A stretch of DNA of 64,000 nucleotides from contig CM044310.1 in NCBI GenBank assembly GCA_024291935.2, positions 84,690,713-84,754,712 of the forward strand, given 5' to 3'. The translations under genes and the position numbers were made by a program. The notes under the pieces were generated by a model. It ran no database searches. It saw nothing but the letters and a program-made list of their open reading frames with translations, and was not told the origin of the DNA. Below, piece after piece: positions 32,095 through 43,893 of the stretch. This DNA is from Okapia johnstoni. Its lineage: Eukaryota; Chordata; Mammalia; Artiodactyla; Giraffidae. The first letter of the stretch is position 1, and each line of letters begins with the position of its first letter.

Positions 32095-32402
32095 TTGTTG
32101 TTGTTATTGTTCAATTGCTAAGTCATGTCCAACTCTTTGCAGCACCATGGACCACAGCACACCACACTCCCCTGTTGTCCACTGTCTCTGGGAGTTTGCT
32201 CAAATTCATGTCCATTGAGAGGGTGACACCATCCAACCATCTCACCCACTGCCGCCCCGTTCTCCTCCTGCTCTCAATCTTTCCCAGCATCAGGGTCTTT
32301 TCCAAAGAGTCAGCTCTTTGCATCAGGTGGCCAAAGTATTGGAGCTTCAGCATCAGTCCTTCCAATGAATATTCAGAGTTGATTTCCTTTAGGATTCTCA
32401 CT
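32095..32402 (-). mobile_element. BovB LINE 3'-end fragment, minus strand
   Basis: Starts with TTGTTGTTATTGTTCAATTGC, then CTAAGTCATGTCCAACTC, CATCCAACCATCTCACCC and GCATCAGGTGGCCAAAGTATTG, ending near TTTAGGATTCTCACTAG. 5'-truncated; the 96-codon minus frame still reads through the BovB C-terminus. Confidence 0.92.
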
Positions 32403-32659
32403 AGAGATTTCAAATCACAGATCTGGGATGGAACTCAGGCATCTGCATCATAACAGCCCCCACATGATGCCACAGGTCAGACATTTAGGGTCCCACTAAA
32501 CTCCTTTCAAGCTTTGACATTCTAAGCATCTCAGTCTTTTCATCAGCCAAGGAGCACCCTTCCCAGCAGCCCCCGCTTCATAAGGGGATCATCAAAGGGC
32601 AAGAGCTCTGCCCCGACAGTGTTCTGATTGGTGGTTCTCAGCAGTGAGAACAGCAGCCA
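32403..32659. other. No recognisable feature
   Basis: Short unique sequence between a BovB tail and a MIR. Confidence 0.4.
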
Positions 32660-32915
32660 CTGTTTACTGAGAGTCTCTACTTAGCCAGGCTCTCAGCGCA
32701 TGCCAAGGGAGCGAAGGGCTTATCCAACACGACCTTAATTCCTGCCGCAACTCTCCCAAGCAGATCTAATAGCCTCCCTTTCACAAATGAGGCAATTAAA
32801 AGTCTCCAGAGGCTAAGAAGATTGCCAAAGATCCTTGATTTTAAAGTGATGGAAGTAGGATTGGAACTCAAAGCTATCTAATTCTACAAGTAGGTTTAAC
32901 CACTGCACTAGCCCA
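32660..32915 (-). repeat. MIR SINE, minus strand
   Basis: Reversed core: GTTTACTGAGAGTCTCTACT, GGCTTATCCAACACGACC, CCTTTCACAAATGAGGC, GATTGGAACTCAAAGC and TTAACCACTGCACTAGCC. Confidence 0.8.
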
Positions 32916-32969
32916 TCTGTCATGACAAAGGTCAAAGGCTTCCCATGTAGACAGAGGCACTGGAGACAG

Positions 32970-33449
32970 AGCTTCCCTGGTGGCTCAGAGGGTAAAGAAT
33001 CTGTCTGCAATGCAAGAGACTCGGGTTCGACCCCTGGGTCAGGAAGATCCCCTGGAGAAGAGAATGGCTACCCACTCCAGTATATTCTTGCCTGGAGAAT
33101 TCCATTCCAGGACAGAAGAGCCTGTGGGCTACAGTCCATGTATATGTATGTACGTATGTATATGTATATACCACATTTTCTTTATCCATTCATTTGTTGA
33201 TGGACATTTAGGTTGCTTTCATGTCTTGGCTATTATAAATAGTACTTCAATGAAAATTGGGGTGCATGTATCTTTTCAAATCAGAGTTTTCATCTTTTCC
33301 AGACATACTATAAGGATATATGCTAGGTCATATGATAACTCTATTTTTAGTTTTTTAAGGAACCTCCATACTGCTCTTCCAAGTAAACTTTCTAATGTAC
33401 AATGGATTTCAATTTTTTCCCATTGTAAAAAGTCGGACATGACTGACCA
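32970..33449 (+). repeat. Bov-tA SINE disrupted by a 286-base insert
   Basis: The head (GCTTCCCTGGTGGCTCAG) and body run to GGGCTACAGTCCATG at 33139. The matching tail AAAAGTCGGACATGACTGACC appears only at 33427-33449. GGAGACA flanks both ends (32963-32969 and 33453-33459), which supports one SINE interrupted after or during insertion. Confidence 0.7.
33140..33425 (-). repeat. L1 fragment plus TATG repeat inside a Bov-tA
   Basis: A TATG/TACG tract (33139-33172) is followed by reversed L1 motifs: CATTTTCTTTATCCATTC, GTTGATGGACATTTAGG, GGCTATTATAAATAG, TTTTAAGGAACCTCCATACTG. The piece has neither an L1 3' terminus nor an A-tail. Confidence 0.7.
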
Positions 33450-33459
33450 CAGGAGACAA

Positions 33460-34029
33460 ATAGTGTGGCATTCCCCACTCATGTGCAAAGAGACTTTAAT
33501 AGAGCCAGTTCTCTACAGCTTGGAAGAGGAGAGATAAAACAATAACAAACTCTTTAAAATCACATTCTGTCTGAATCTGCGTGTTTGCCAAATTCTAGGA
33601 GGCCAAAATCTAGGGAAATATTCTGTTTAACTGTCAAAGAGGTAGGTAAAGAACAAGCAAGAATAAAATGATTTGCTCAACACCCAGTGGTATAATGAAC
33701 TTACAAACATTGTGCAGACTATATATGTAAATGTCTACTACCAAGGCTTTGGGCAAATGTGCAGCTGACATTTTCATTCTGGATTCTTAAATAAATACTC
33801 CATAATTATTATGTACATATTATTTAAATTTAAATAATTTCATATCGTTAGTGTTTTGAGAGATTGAGGTATTTGTGAAATATCTACCCATTTCTTTAAA
33901 ACTGCCGTATTAAAGGAGGCCAGATTAATGCATGAATCAGCCAACAATGATGGGACACTAAGAGAAAAATGTCTATGGGTCACCTCAAGTTACCAACAGG
34001 GAAATTCTATCGATCCAACCATGGTACAT
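33460..34029. other. No recognisable feature
   Basis: AT-rich unique sequence. No gene supported. Confidence 0.4.
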
Positions 34030-34660
34030 CCAGATCTTGTTACTCTTGCCAAAGAGAAGCTAATCTACTCCTATGTCCACTGTGCCTTACTCTCACTGGC
34101 CCCTCCTCTAATGGCCCAGACTCCTTCCTGCCTGGGGAGCTTTGCCTATGCTATTCCCTCCAGCTGGAACGATCTCCCTAGAAAATTCTGCAGGTTTGCC
34201 TGATCTACCTTTCAGATGTCTGCTCAAATCATTCTTCTTCTGGATGACTCCATTGACTCCAGCCTACTAGGTCCCTCTGTTACATACCCTCTAAGCCCCT
34301 GGACCTGTCTCTTAGTAGCACTTATCACAATTGAAAGAGTAGCTTCTGTAATTAGTTCTTGTCTGTCTCCCCTACAAAACTCTAAGCTCCAAGAGAGCAG
34401 AACTAATTGTGTATCTATCAAGACCAGCTACATATTCTTAAAGACCAGGGCAAAATGAAAACATTGGCCTTTTTATTTCAAAATTACTAAAAATTTCAAG
34501 ACAGCATCAATAGAACATTAAACCATAAACCTCATAAGCATGTAGCCTTAGGCAATAGTACAAATCTCATGCCCATAAAACTGGCTCTGGCCTTTAGGCT
34601 TACCACTGCATACATGCTCCATAGCAGGTGCCCAATAAATATTTGTGTATCTAGAAGTAG
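34030..34660 (+). repeat. L2 LINE 3' region
   Basis: A long, collinear L2 copy: CTTTGCCTATGCTATTCCCTC, CAGATGTCTGCTCAAATC, TTAGTAGCACTTATCACAATT, TTGTCTGTCTCCCCTAC, AAGCTCCAAGAGAGCAG, and a terminal CAGGTGCCCAATAAATATTTG. A 91-codon frame across it encodes AIPSSWNDLP, reminiscent of the C-terminus of CR1/L2-type RT ORFs. Confidence 0.85.
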
Positions 34661-36454
34661 ATAAAGTGCAGAAATTCTCTTACATTCTCTTCTTCCTTGG
34701 TCCATCTATCTCCCATCCCTTCAAGTCAAGAAACACGATTCCTGCTATGGTCACTCCTTTGCAACCAGCTTTGCACAGCTTCCTTTAAAGGTTAGAAACT
34801 TTCCCATCAGTCTCATCTGGAGCCCCTAAGATTGAGATTTCTCAGAAGCTGCAGTTGAGAAATGTATTTTTATGTTTCCTTAAAAGAGGCTCCAGTGCAT
34901 CCTTCAGTGAACTGTTCTTGAAGAGGAGGGAAAAATCAATGCTTTCAGATAGCATTACGTTGCCCTGAATAATCCTGAAGCTGCCCATGACTTACTGGAG
35001 AGGGTATAATTGAAGTGAGGATAAACTGCACACCATTTCAAAGTCTACTAAATTGAAACCGTTCTTTTTGTTGACACATGCTTGGGAAGCTGTAGATAAT
35101 GTGATTTAAAATAAATACACTGGCCCAGTATACTTATATAATTGAAATAAATATGGGATCACCCATAGAGTCCACAGGCAGTTGGGTACATTAACCCCTT
35201 GTGTACCAGGTGAGAAGCCACCTGCCTGAGCAGGAAGATGTGGCCCTGAGTAAATTGGGGAGAGAAGAGGGTACACAGTCTCAGATGAGACAGACACTTT
35301 CAAATGTTGAGTTTTCAGAGCGTTTCTGTAGAAAAAGCCTGCCAGGTAATGAATCCTCTCTTGATTCTCCCACCACGCAACTCTGTTGAGTCAATATTAA
35401 GGACTCCTGAAGTCCAAGGACTACAATTGCAGTAGATTTAAAAAAGAAAGAGAGAGAGAGCAAAGAATTCATTTTCCTTCCTCTGATGGCTCCCAGGGAA
35501 CAATAAAGAGCAAAACTCCAAAACTGCATTGAAATAGTTTCATCAGGGCTCTTTTAAGCAATCTGAATGTGCAATTTCTTAGTCAGAATGTACCTGAACA
35601 CCCAAAGGGGTATGTATCTAGCAGCTAACTTTCCATCAGAGATGCAGAGCCACCATGAGAGAAAAGAAGGATTTGTTATAGGATTTAGGCCATCAGTGAT
35701 CCAGAAGCCAGTTAGTTATCAGTGAAGGTCTGTTGCCCTGTGTCTAGTCCTGAAGTTAGCAGGGTTAGACATTGCAAAAGGAAGATAATCATGGCATGAG
35801 GGTGAATAAGGTCAAAATGGAACCAGAAGAACATTCTGGAATCACAAGGAGTCATGGGAATGGGTGTCTAGCTCTCATGGGAACCCACATTGGTCTCTCA
35901 CCACTTCCAAGCCTAATACCATCATTGATACAGGTAACCTGCTGGGGAGCCCTATACGAGCCTGATGGAGAATTCAGAGAAGCTGAGAGAGGAGCTGCCA
36001 GGAGTGGGAGGAGGCATTGCTCCCCATTCCCCTACCCCCACCCTGCATGCTGGTCCACGGCAACAATGTGATCATTGAACCAGAGATATCCAATGTGAGC
36101 TGCAGCAGAATCTGACCCTCCTGCTACCTTCCATAGAAACAAGGCGGCAGCAGCATCTCCACCTTCCAAACCTTACCCGGTTTCTCTCATAGTCAAGCTT
36201 GATCCAGAACCATACAAGGAAAGGAGTTCTGAAAAATTCAAGGAAAAAAGTTCTGGGAAATGTAGCTTCAACTTAGGTAATGTGATACAAATTCCTGGGG
36301 TACAACAATCAGCAGACCCAAATGCATGTCTGAGCTCCTTTGAACAATCTTTGAATGTGTAACTTTTCAGTTAGAATGTACCCTACCCCCCAAGGTAGTG
36401 TGACTGCACTTGGATGCAGCTCTAGGTTTGGGTAAAACTGGGGTGTGTGTATAG
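34661..36454. other. Mostly unique sequence
   Basis: No young repeat. A GA microsatellite lies at 35445-35460. Bases 35690-36290 look like an old repeat remnant (GGGAAATGTAGCTTC) that I could not name. A 99-codon plus frame at 35772-36071 has no recognisable domain. Confidence 0.35.
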
Positions 36455-36655
36455 CCGTGGTCTCAGCCAGGGACCATTTTTTCCCCAAGGGGTATTTTGT
36501 GAATCTGGATATATTTTTGGATGTCACAGCTAGGAGTGTGCTATGGGCATCTAGTAGGTAGAGATCAGAGATGCCACTGAACATCCCACAATGCATAGTA
36601 TGGTCACCCACAGCAAAGAAATGTGCAGACCAAAATGTCACAAGAGCTGGAGCTG
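36455..36655 (+). mobile_element. MER20-like hAT DNA transposon
   Basis: GTGGTCTCAGCCAGGGACC, CAAGGGGTATTTTGTG, GGATGTCACAGCTAGGAG, GGGCATCTAGTAGGTAGAG, GAACATCCCACAATGCATAG and ACCAAAATGTCACAAGAGC follow the MER20 order. A 134-codon minus frame (36309-36713) is an accident of this repeat. Confidence 0.75.
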
Positions 36656-36764
36656 ACCAACAAGCCCGAATTTGATCTCTGAGAGTCATCAGAGGTTCCA
36701 AGAAAAGCAGCAAAAGATATTATATGTCATTTTAAAACTCCGTACTTCCAACTAGAAGTAAGAG

Positions 36765-36900
36765 AATCATACTGATAAAAGAAATGAGGTAGATCAATCT
36801 GTATTGATTACTGTGTATCAGTATGGTTACTGATGGTTGAAAAAAGCAAATCATACAACAAATAGAATGCATGGTACAATGCCTTTTTGTCAATGGGCAA
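36765..36900 (+). repeat. Old L1 (L1M-type) fragment
   Basis: GAAATGAGGTAGATCAATCTG, followed by a GAAAAAAGCAAATCATACAAC block, matches the 3' region of ancient L1 elements. Confidence 0.45.
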
Positions 36901-37009
36901 CACACACATTTCAATTTATTTTCTCCCAGAAACAAATCCTGAGAGGTTTCAAGTTCAAGTTGTTTATTTGGGAGAGGATCCCAGGAAACACAGGTAAGAG
37001 TGGGAAGTG

Positions 37010-37370
37010 GGTATATACAATGGAATACTACTCAGCCATAAAAAGAGAATGAAATTTTGCCATTTGCAGTAACAGAGATGCACTTGGAGAGTATTGGCTG
37101 AGGAATAAGTCAGACAGAGAAAGACAAATAATATACGATATCACTTACACGTGGAATACCTAAAAAATACAACAAACTAGTGAATATAACAAAAAAAGAA
37201 GCAGACTCACAGATATGGAGAACAAACTAGTGATTACCAGTGGGGAGAGGGAAGAGGGGAGGGGTAAGATAAAGGTGGGGATTAAGAAGAGCCAACTACT
37301 ATGTACAAAATAAGCTACAAGGATATGTTGTACAATAATATAATAAAATAAAAGAAATAAAATAGAGTTA
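37010..37370 (+). repeat. L1 3' region
   Basis: GTATATACAATGGAATACTAC, CTCAGCCATAAAAAGAGAATG, GCCATTTGCAGTAACAG, AAGTCAGACAGAGAAAGAC, GAAGCAGACTCACAGATATGG and an A-rich end. Confidence 0.9.
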
Positions 37371-37607
37371 AGTCAAGAACAAATGGGGACCAGGGAGGCC
37401 TCCTAAGCTAGGATGTTCAGGAAAGAAGGTAACATTTGAACTGAGACCTGGACAATCACGATCCTGCCACAGTCTCTATGGAAAGAGAGTTCCCAGCAGC
37501 GGGAAGAGTAAGCGGAAAGACTCCAAGCCAGAAAACCAGGTTGATTCATTGGGGGTGGGGCTGCATCTTAGCGATCAAGAGAGATCTTGGTAAAAGAGGC
37601 AGCAGGA

Positions 37608-37725
37608 GGGACTTCCCTGGTGGTCCAGCAGTTAAGACTCTGCACCTCCACTACAGGCGGCACAGATTCAATCCCTGGTCAGGGACCTACGATCTCCCAC
37701 GTCACACAAGGCAGCCAAAAAAAAG
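37608..37725 (+). repeat. CHR-2 type SINE
   Basis: GGGACTTCCCTGGTGGTCCAG head, AAGACTCTGCACCTCCACT, CAATCCCTGGTCAGGGACC, then an A-tail after AAGGCAGCC. Confidence 0.9.
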
Positions 37726-37779
37726 GACGTGGCTGGAGAAGTAGGTGGGCACTAGTTGGCATAGAACCTTATTATGTGG

Positions 37780-38050
37780 TTCTACATCTCATGAGTTTGA
37801 GTTTCACTCCCATAGGAGGGTTTTAAAGCAGGAGATTGAGTTGACACGGGAGGATTTTAAAGGGTTGACATAGGGAGGATTTAATTCAAATCCTCATAGG
37901 GAGATTGATTCAAATGAATTGATATTTCTACAAATCACTTCTAGAAACTATGTCAAAAATGAGGGTGGGAGGGTGGGAGTTGGTGGGGGGCAAGAGTGGA
38001 AGCAGGGAGACCCGTTACAGATGGAGGAAGGGAACTCTCTCAAGGTCAAC
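37780..38050. repeat. Possible ancient mammal-wide repeat
   Basis: GGGTTTTAAAGCAGGAGATTG, and the GGGGGCAAGAGTGGAAGCAG plus GGGAGACCC block, resemble a widespread, very old mammalian repeat. The middle carries a short imperfect duplication (GGAGGATTTTAAAGGGTTGACA-like words at 37843-37880). Confidence 0.35.
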
Positions 38051-39409
38051 CAGCAAGACAGGAGCACCGCTGAATGGGTTTATGTCCTTCCTTCTAGGCA
38101 TCAGTGTCTCACTCTAAGTGGAAAGAGCACACCACCAGGAGCCTTCATCTGCAGCAAACATCCAGCCTCTCCCTCGTGTCACACAGCTTCTGGGGTGCCA
38201 ACATTCACTGTTGGATTTTTAAATGTTTGATCAAATGCATCAGAAAAAAAAAGACTCATTTTATTCGAAGCAGCATTTACAGTCACTTTACAGCTGGTGA
38301 CTGCTAATTGTCATCTGTTAGTATGGGCATCAGAATGTGTCATCAGAAAGTCTGTCCATCTGTCCTGGGCTGTATCAGCCTTCCTTACACTTCCTGTCCA
38401 CAACCGGCCTTCTTACCACTCTCTGCAGAGCCAGCCCCCGTGTCTCCTGATGCTCAAGCCAGTCCTGCCTGGGAGGAGAAGACAAATTCTTATTCATGAA
38501 GTTCCATTGGCTGGAGAAGTGGAAACAGCCATGTGAATTTAAATAAGAGTTTGAATATGTGCACCCAGTATGAGTCAGTCTCCCATGACTGTGTTGGCCC
38601 AATGCCTCCAATCCTTTTCCTACGGAGGTTGTTAGAAAGAAATAGTTACATGAAGAAAGAAAGAAATAGACACATAAACACTCACCCTCCCCAGCTTCGT
38701 CATCACCCCTAAAGTGAGAATATTAAATCTACAGGGGAAAAAATGGAGAAAGATATACATCAAGGTGTTAACAGTGTCTATCTCTGAGTGAGAAGATTTT
38801 TTTTTTCCTTCTTCTAGTTTTTATTTGGTAACATTCCTGTAGGAAATATGTGTCATTTGTGATGAGAAACAAAAACAATTGAAGATATTTTTAATGAAGA
38901 TAAGAAGCACCTTATAACTAGATAAGAAGTCTTGCCTACCCTACAGGGCTGTGAAAGGAAGAAATGGCATCTGTGAACACAATTCAAGAACACTGAATCC
39001 CAGAAGAAGGTAAAGAATGGTCACTGTGCTTGTTAAGCAGCATGAACACCTTAGCTGCTACCCAAGGAATATCATCACTCACGTTGCTCTTTTATTTCCC
39101 TATCTTTCCTTCTCCTTTCTTCCTCCCCATCCTCCCTCTCTTTCTCTTTGCCAAGGACTCACCCAAGAAAAACAGCACCCATAGGGTTTGCTTCCAGGCA
39201 GGGAGAACTCCCAGTTAAAATCTCCAGTGGTGGCCGAGGTCTTTGGTTCTTCTCTACCCCTTGTCTGCATCCCTCATCTCTGAGAATTCTGCATCAGGAC
39301 ATGCATACATACACTTGGAATCTACAGCAGTTTCTTCAAACCAAGAAACTTTCATCCCAAATATGCTCTCACACCACCCTCCCACATCCTTCCTTCATTT
39401 GTGGACTCA
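38051..39409. other. Unique sequence without identified gene
   Basis: No young repeats. T-run at 38796-38806 and a C/T-rich tract at 39085-39150. Several short frames overlap on both strands without recognisable motifs. Confidence 0.4.
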
Positions 39410-39930
39410 TTGGGTATTTTATGAGAGTCTTTTCCATGCCACACACTATGCTGGGTGTTAAGGATCCCAAGGTGATGGGTGGGGTGTTTTCTGTCCTCAA
39501 GGGACTGATGTTCTGGGAGAGGAGAATAGTACTGATCAGTCACATGTTGACTTAAGCTTATTAAATAATAGAAAAATAATGTATGGGTTACTACAAGAGG
39601 GTTTATCAGAAGATTAGGACCTAATCTGGGGGTCTATAAAGGCATCCTTGAAAAGAATGATGACTCAGCTGAGAAATGAAAGGTAAATAAGAATTAACAA
39701 ATCAAGGGACAGGGAGAGAAGAATGTTCCAAAGAGATAAAACTGCCCAGGATGCATTTTTTTTTTTAAGTGCTGCTCATATAACCAAGAAGATGCCAGAG
39801 TGATTTGGCAGGGCCAGGAGAATGAAGAAGTGGACCCAGTGAGCAGAACTTAGAAGCCTTGGGATGATCTTGGTCTTAATCCAGAAGCAGTGTGAGGCCA
39901 TGGGAGGCTTATAAGCAGGAAGATGACATG
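39410..39930. repeat. Possible ancient mammal-wide repeat
   Basis: CCACACACTATGCTGGGTG, CTGTCCTCAAGGGACTGATG and, later, TTATAAGCAGGAAGATGACATG have the order of the same old family suspected at 37780-38050. Highly diverged; family not named. Confidence 0.3.
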
Positions 39931-39934
39931 TTTA

Positions 39935-39958
39935 TGTGTGTGTGTGTGTGTGTGTGTG
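39935..39958. repeat. TG microsatellite (12 units)
   Basis: An uninterrupted TG dinucleotide run. Confidence 0.98.
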
Positions 39959-40144
39959 ACCACTCTCACCTTGGCGTGAAGAAATGAATCTGAAAGATGG
40001 CATGTGGCAAACTGCCTGTTTTCTCCAAATCCTCCTTCATTTTTCCTGGGCACACGTTCATGCAGCTGGACCCTCCATTTCCCAGCCTCCCTCTCAGCCA
40101 GGTATGGCCAAACTATGTGAGCACAAGCAGAGTAAACACCTTCT

Positions 40145-40338
40145 AGTCACTTAGTGGCTCAGATGGTAAAGAATCCGCCTGCAATGTGGGAGACCCAGGT
40201 TCCATCCCTGGGAAGGGAATGGCTTCCCACTCCAGTATTCTTGCCTGAGAAATCTCACGGACAGGGGAGCCTGGCGGAATACAGTCCACGGGGTCACAAA
40301 GAGTCAGACACAACTGGGTGGCTAACACTTTCAGTTGC
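40145..40338 (+). repeat. Bov-tA SINE
   Basis: TCACTTAGTGGCTCAGATGG head, TTCCATCCCTGGGAAGGG (short internal deletion), the body, and the GAGTCAGACACAACTGGGTGGC tail ending in TAACACTTTCAG. Confidence 0.95.
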
Positions 40339-41224
40339 TCGTTTAACAGGAATGGCTCGCCACAGGCTTCCGCTCACCTTTTCTGTGGGCTGGAACGTGA
40401 ATGTGGCAGTGACCCAGCATCGAACATGAGAACAAGGACAGACCCTAGGAAGGGCAGAGCAACAAGGTGGAAGCTCCCTGCAGCCATGTGACCTCAGGGA
40501 ACAGACCTTCTCCCTCACTCTGGACTGTTATACAAGAGAGAAACAAACTTAGATCTTCGTTTCTAACAGAAAAACTTGATCCACTGCATTTTAGAATTTC
40601 TGGTACAGCAGCTTAGTCTTTATCCTCACCAATATCATGGATATTAGTTAAATTTCTTTGGTCATAAGCAAAAGGAATTCACTCAGGTTAACTTAGGCAA
40701 AAAAAAAAAAAGGCAATTTATTAGAAGGTTATGAACTAGGGCCCAGAATCAAAGGAACATCTAAAGAGCCTGGCTGGGAAGCAAAAATTAATGGCTACTC
40801 TCTTCTGATACTGCCAACTGGATGAATAACTCCAGTCATTTTCAGTCTTTATTACATTCTGCTCAAAACTTAAATTTCTAAGACAGAGAATCTGAATGCC
40901 TAGTATAGGTCACATGCCCACCCCTGGGCAGATGAGTGGGTTGGAAGGAGGTAAGGAGTATCTCGTTTGATCCTCCCACTAGGACTGTACCTAATGGAAC
41001 TGGATGATCCCCCAGGAAAAATCACAGCTCTGCAACCAAGAAAATGGGCATGGATGTCCACCCCGAGGATGCAAGAACAAATATCAGGCAACCACTTAGA
41101 GGGCTCCTGCAGAGGTCCAGGTGAGCACTGAGGATGTCATGGATGAGGATGGTAGTAATGATGATATTAATAAAACAAAGCAGATAAATGTAAGATATAA
41201 TTAGGAGGCAGAATCAAAACAAGT
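40339..41224. other. Unique or very old sequence
   Basis: An A-run at 40699-40711, and no gene. Bases 40640-40830 (GGCAATTTATTAGAAGG) may be an old DNA-transposon or LTR remnant; unproven. Confidence 0.35.
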
Positions 41225-41420
41225 TTTTGGTTTATCGATACACTTTTATTGAATAAGAGACACTGGATAGGATTTAACTTCATAGCTTAGGAAATATTCT
41301 ATTCTCACTCTCAATGTAATAATCTGAAATGGAAGTTTCGGGTGACATATTCAAGGTCACACAGTGAGCAGAGGAGGCAAGACTCAAACCCAATCTGACT
41401 GATTTCCAAGGCCCCGTCAC
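41225..41420 (-). repeat. MIR SINE, minus strand
   Basis: The clearest part is CAAGGTCACACAGTGAGCAG, AGGCAAGACTCAAACCCAATC and CTGACTGATTTCCAAGGCC, which is the reversed MIR head and core. Confidence 0.7.
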
Positions 41421-42392
41421 TCAACATTACATGATCTGGCCCAATAAATAAAAGTTATAGTGATTCTTTTGATTAAAGAACATAAGCGCATGTATTCCTT
41501 CAGTGCACTGACAGAATTAAAAACAGACAGTATAACATAAGACCCATCTAAAAGCAGAGATCTCTTCCCAGTAGGGAAAATGGGATAGCAGTATTGCAGG
41601 TAAGCTTTAACCTGAAAGATGCACATGCCCATCATAAGATTAATTCCTGATTTGTTTAGCCAAATATAGAGAGAATTCATAGGTGAAGAATGGCCATATG
41701 GACTATAACTGCAACCCCAGTGGGGCTACAGCTTCTGTGATGCTAAAGCCAAGGCTCGGCAAGAACTGAGAAACTCAATTTTTGCTGCTTCACATGTGAC
41801 TTATAAGTTGTGCATAAACAATTGGTGCCCTTGATGGAAAATATGTATGGACATCACAGGCTTTCCACTTCTCAAACACAGTTTAGAAAAGAAAAAAACA
41901 AGGCAGTGCCTCTGGCCTCTGAACCATATTCTTAGCCTAGCTTCCCAGCATCTCAGAAACCCCATCACTCTGAGAAGTGAACTTCACTTCTCAGAGTGGT
42001 GCTGTCAGACCTCTGCTCGTAACACCTCAGCACTCACCATTCCTATGAGGGCCAATGGTTTCACCTGCAAACACCGGGACTGTGTCTGAGGGCTTTCTCT
42101 GGCTGCAGGAGCATGCTCAGCCCACATGAGGGGCAGGGTAGAGAGCAGCCTTCTGTCAATAAAAAACAGGAGCCTTAGACTTTTGGTAGACCATGCAGAG
42201 GTGGGTACTGCACTGTCTTCCAGAGATCCCCAGTAGGATGGAGTGGGAAGTTGCTTATTCCTGCACCCTGGACTGGCTGTGCTCACTTCTCTGTCTCACT
42301 TCCCCTCTTCCCTGCTAATTATCTCCTGGAATCATCTCCCAAATCAATTGCTTGGAATCCTTGGGTCAGGATCTGGCAAATGCTTACCCTAA
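41421..42392. other. Unique sequence with a perfect short palindrome
   Basis: No interspersed repeat identified. Contains the inverted repeat at 41966-41998. The frame pair around 41847-42286 shows no known domain. Confidence 0.4.
41966..41998. repeat. Perfect inverted repeat, 16-base arms, 1-base spacer
   Basis: CACTCTGAGAAGTGAA, then C, then TTCACTTCTCAGAGTG. All 16 arm positions pair. It is not the end of any recognised element. Confidence 0.97.
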
Positions 42393-42580
42393 CCATTCAA
42401 TATCACAGTAATCCAAGTCTATGCCCCGACCAGTATTGCTGAAGAAGCTGAAGTTGAATGGTTCTATGAAGACCTTAAAGACCTTCTAGAACTAACACCC
42501 AAAAAGAGATGTCCTTTTCATTATAGGAAACTAGAATGCAAAAGTAGGAAGTCAAGAAATACCTGGAGTAACAGGTAAAT

Positions 42581-43153
42581 TTGGCCTTGGACTACAGAAT
42601 GAAGCAGAACAAGGCTAACAGAGCTTTGCCAAGAGAACACACTGGTCATAGCAAACACTCTCTTCCAACACCACAAGAGAAGACTCTACACATGGACATC
42701 ACCAGATGTCAATACCAAAATCAGATTGGTTATATTCTTTGCAGCCAAATTTGGAGAAGTTCTATACAGTCAGCAAAAACAAGACCGGGAGTGGACTGTG
42801 GCTCAGATCATGAACACCTTACTGCAAAATTCAGACTGAAATTGAAGAAAGTAGGGAAAACCACTAGACCTTTCAGATATGACCTAAATCAAATCCCTTA
42901 CGATTATACAGTGGAAGTGAGAAATAGACTCAAAGGATTAGATCTGATAGACAGAGTGCCTGAAGGACTATGGATGGAGGTTCGTGACATTGTACAGGAG
43001 ACAGGGATCAAGATCATCCCCAAGAAAAAGAAATGCAAAAAAGCAAAATGGTTGTCTGAGGAGGCCTTACAAACAGCTGAGAAAGAAGAGAAGCTAAAGG
43101 TAAAGGAGAAAAGGAAAGATATACCCATCCGAATGCAAAGTTCCAAAGAATAG
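42581..43153 (+). pseudogene. BovB endonuclease C-terminus and linker fragment
   Basis: A 190-codon frame. The AP-endonuclease-type SDH motif is kept at residues 75-77 (DCGSDHEHL). The upstream QIDYIL block reads QIGYIL (residues 48-53), so the conserved aspartate has become glycine. Linker motifs LDLIDRVPEGLW and IPKKKKCKKAKW follow. The frame ends in a stop at 43151. Confidence 0.88.
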
Positions 43154-43215
43154 CAAGGAGAGATAAGATAGCCTTCTTCAGTGATCAGTGCAAACAAATA
43201 GAGGGAAATAATAGA

Positions 43216-43893
43216 ATGGGAAAGACTAGAGATCTCTTCAAGAAAATTAGAGATACCAAGGGAACATTTCATGCAAAGATGGGCACAATAAAGGACAGAA
43301 ATGGTGTGGACCTAACAGAAGCAGAAGATATTAAGAAGAGGTGGCAAGAATACAAAGAAGAACTGTACAAAAAAGATCTAAATGACCCAGATAACCATGA
43401 TGATGTGATCACTCATCTAGAGCCAGACATCATGGAATGTGAAGTCAAGTGGGCCTTAGGAAGCATCACTATGAACAAAGCTAGTGGAGGTGATGGAATT
43501 CCAGTTGATCTATTTCAAATCCTAAAAGATGATGCTGTGAAAGTGCTGCACTCAATATGCCAGCAAATTTGGAAAACTCAACAGTGGCCACAGGACTGGA
43601 AAAGGTCAGTTTCCATTTCAGTCTCAAAGAAAGGCAATGCCAAAGAAGGCTCAAACTACCGCACAATTGCACTCATCTCACACACTAGCAAAGTAATGCT
43701 CAAAATTCTTCAAGACAGGCTTCAACAGTACATGAACGATGAACTTCCAGATGTTCAAGCTGGTTTTAGAAAAGGCAAAGGAACCAGAGATCAAATTGCT
43801 AACATCTGTTGGATCATCAAAAAAGCAAGAGAGTTCCAGAAAAAAACATCTATTTCTGCTTTATTGACTATGCCAAAGCCTTTGACTATGTAG
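43216..43893 (+). pseudogene. BovB RT N-terminal half
   Basis: A 225-codon remnant with RMGKTRDLFKKI-type linker, KKRWQEYKEELYKKDL, EVKWALGSITMNKASGGDG, IWKTQQWPQDWKRS and LPDVQAGFRKGKGTRDQIA. Reading goes out of frame at an A-run around 43843, after which FIDYAKAFDYVDHHKLW continues in the frame of 43809-44075. Confidence 0.9.

Noticed and set aside
36309..36713. 134-codon minus-strand open frame
   Set aside because: It lies across a MER20-like DNA transposon and encodes repeat sequence.
39148..39555. 135-codon plus-strand open frame
   Set aside because: No known domain, and the second half falls in an old repeat.
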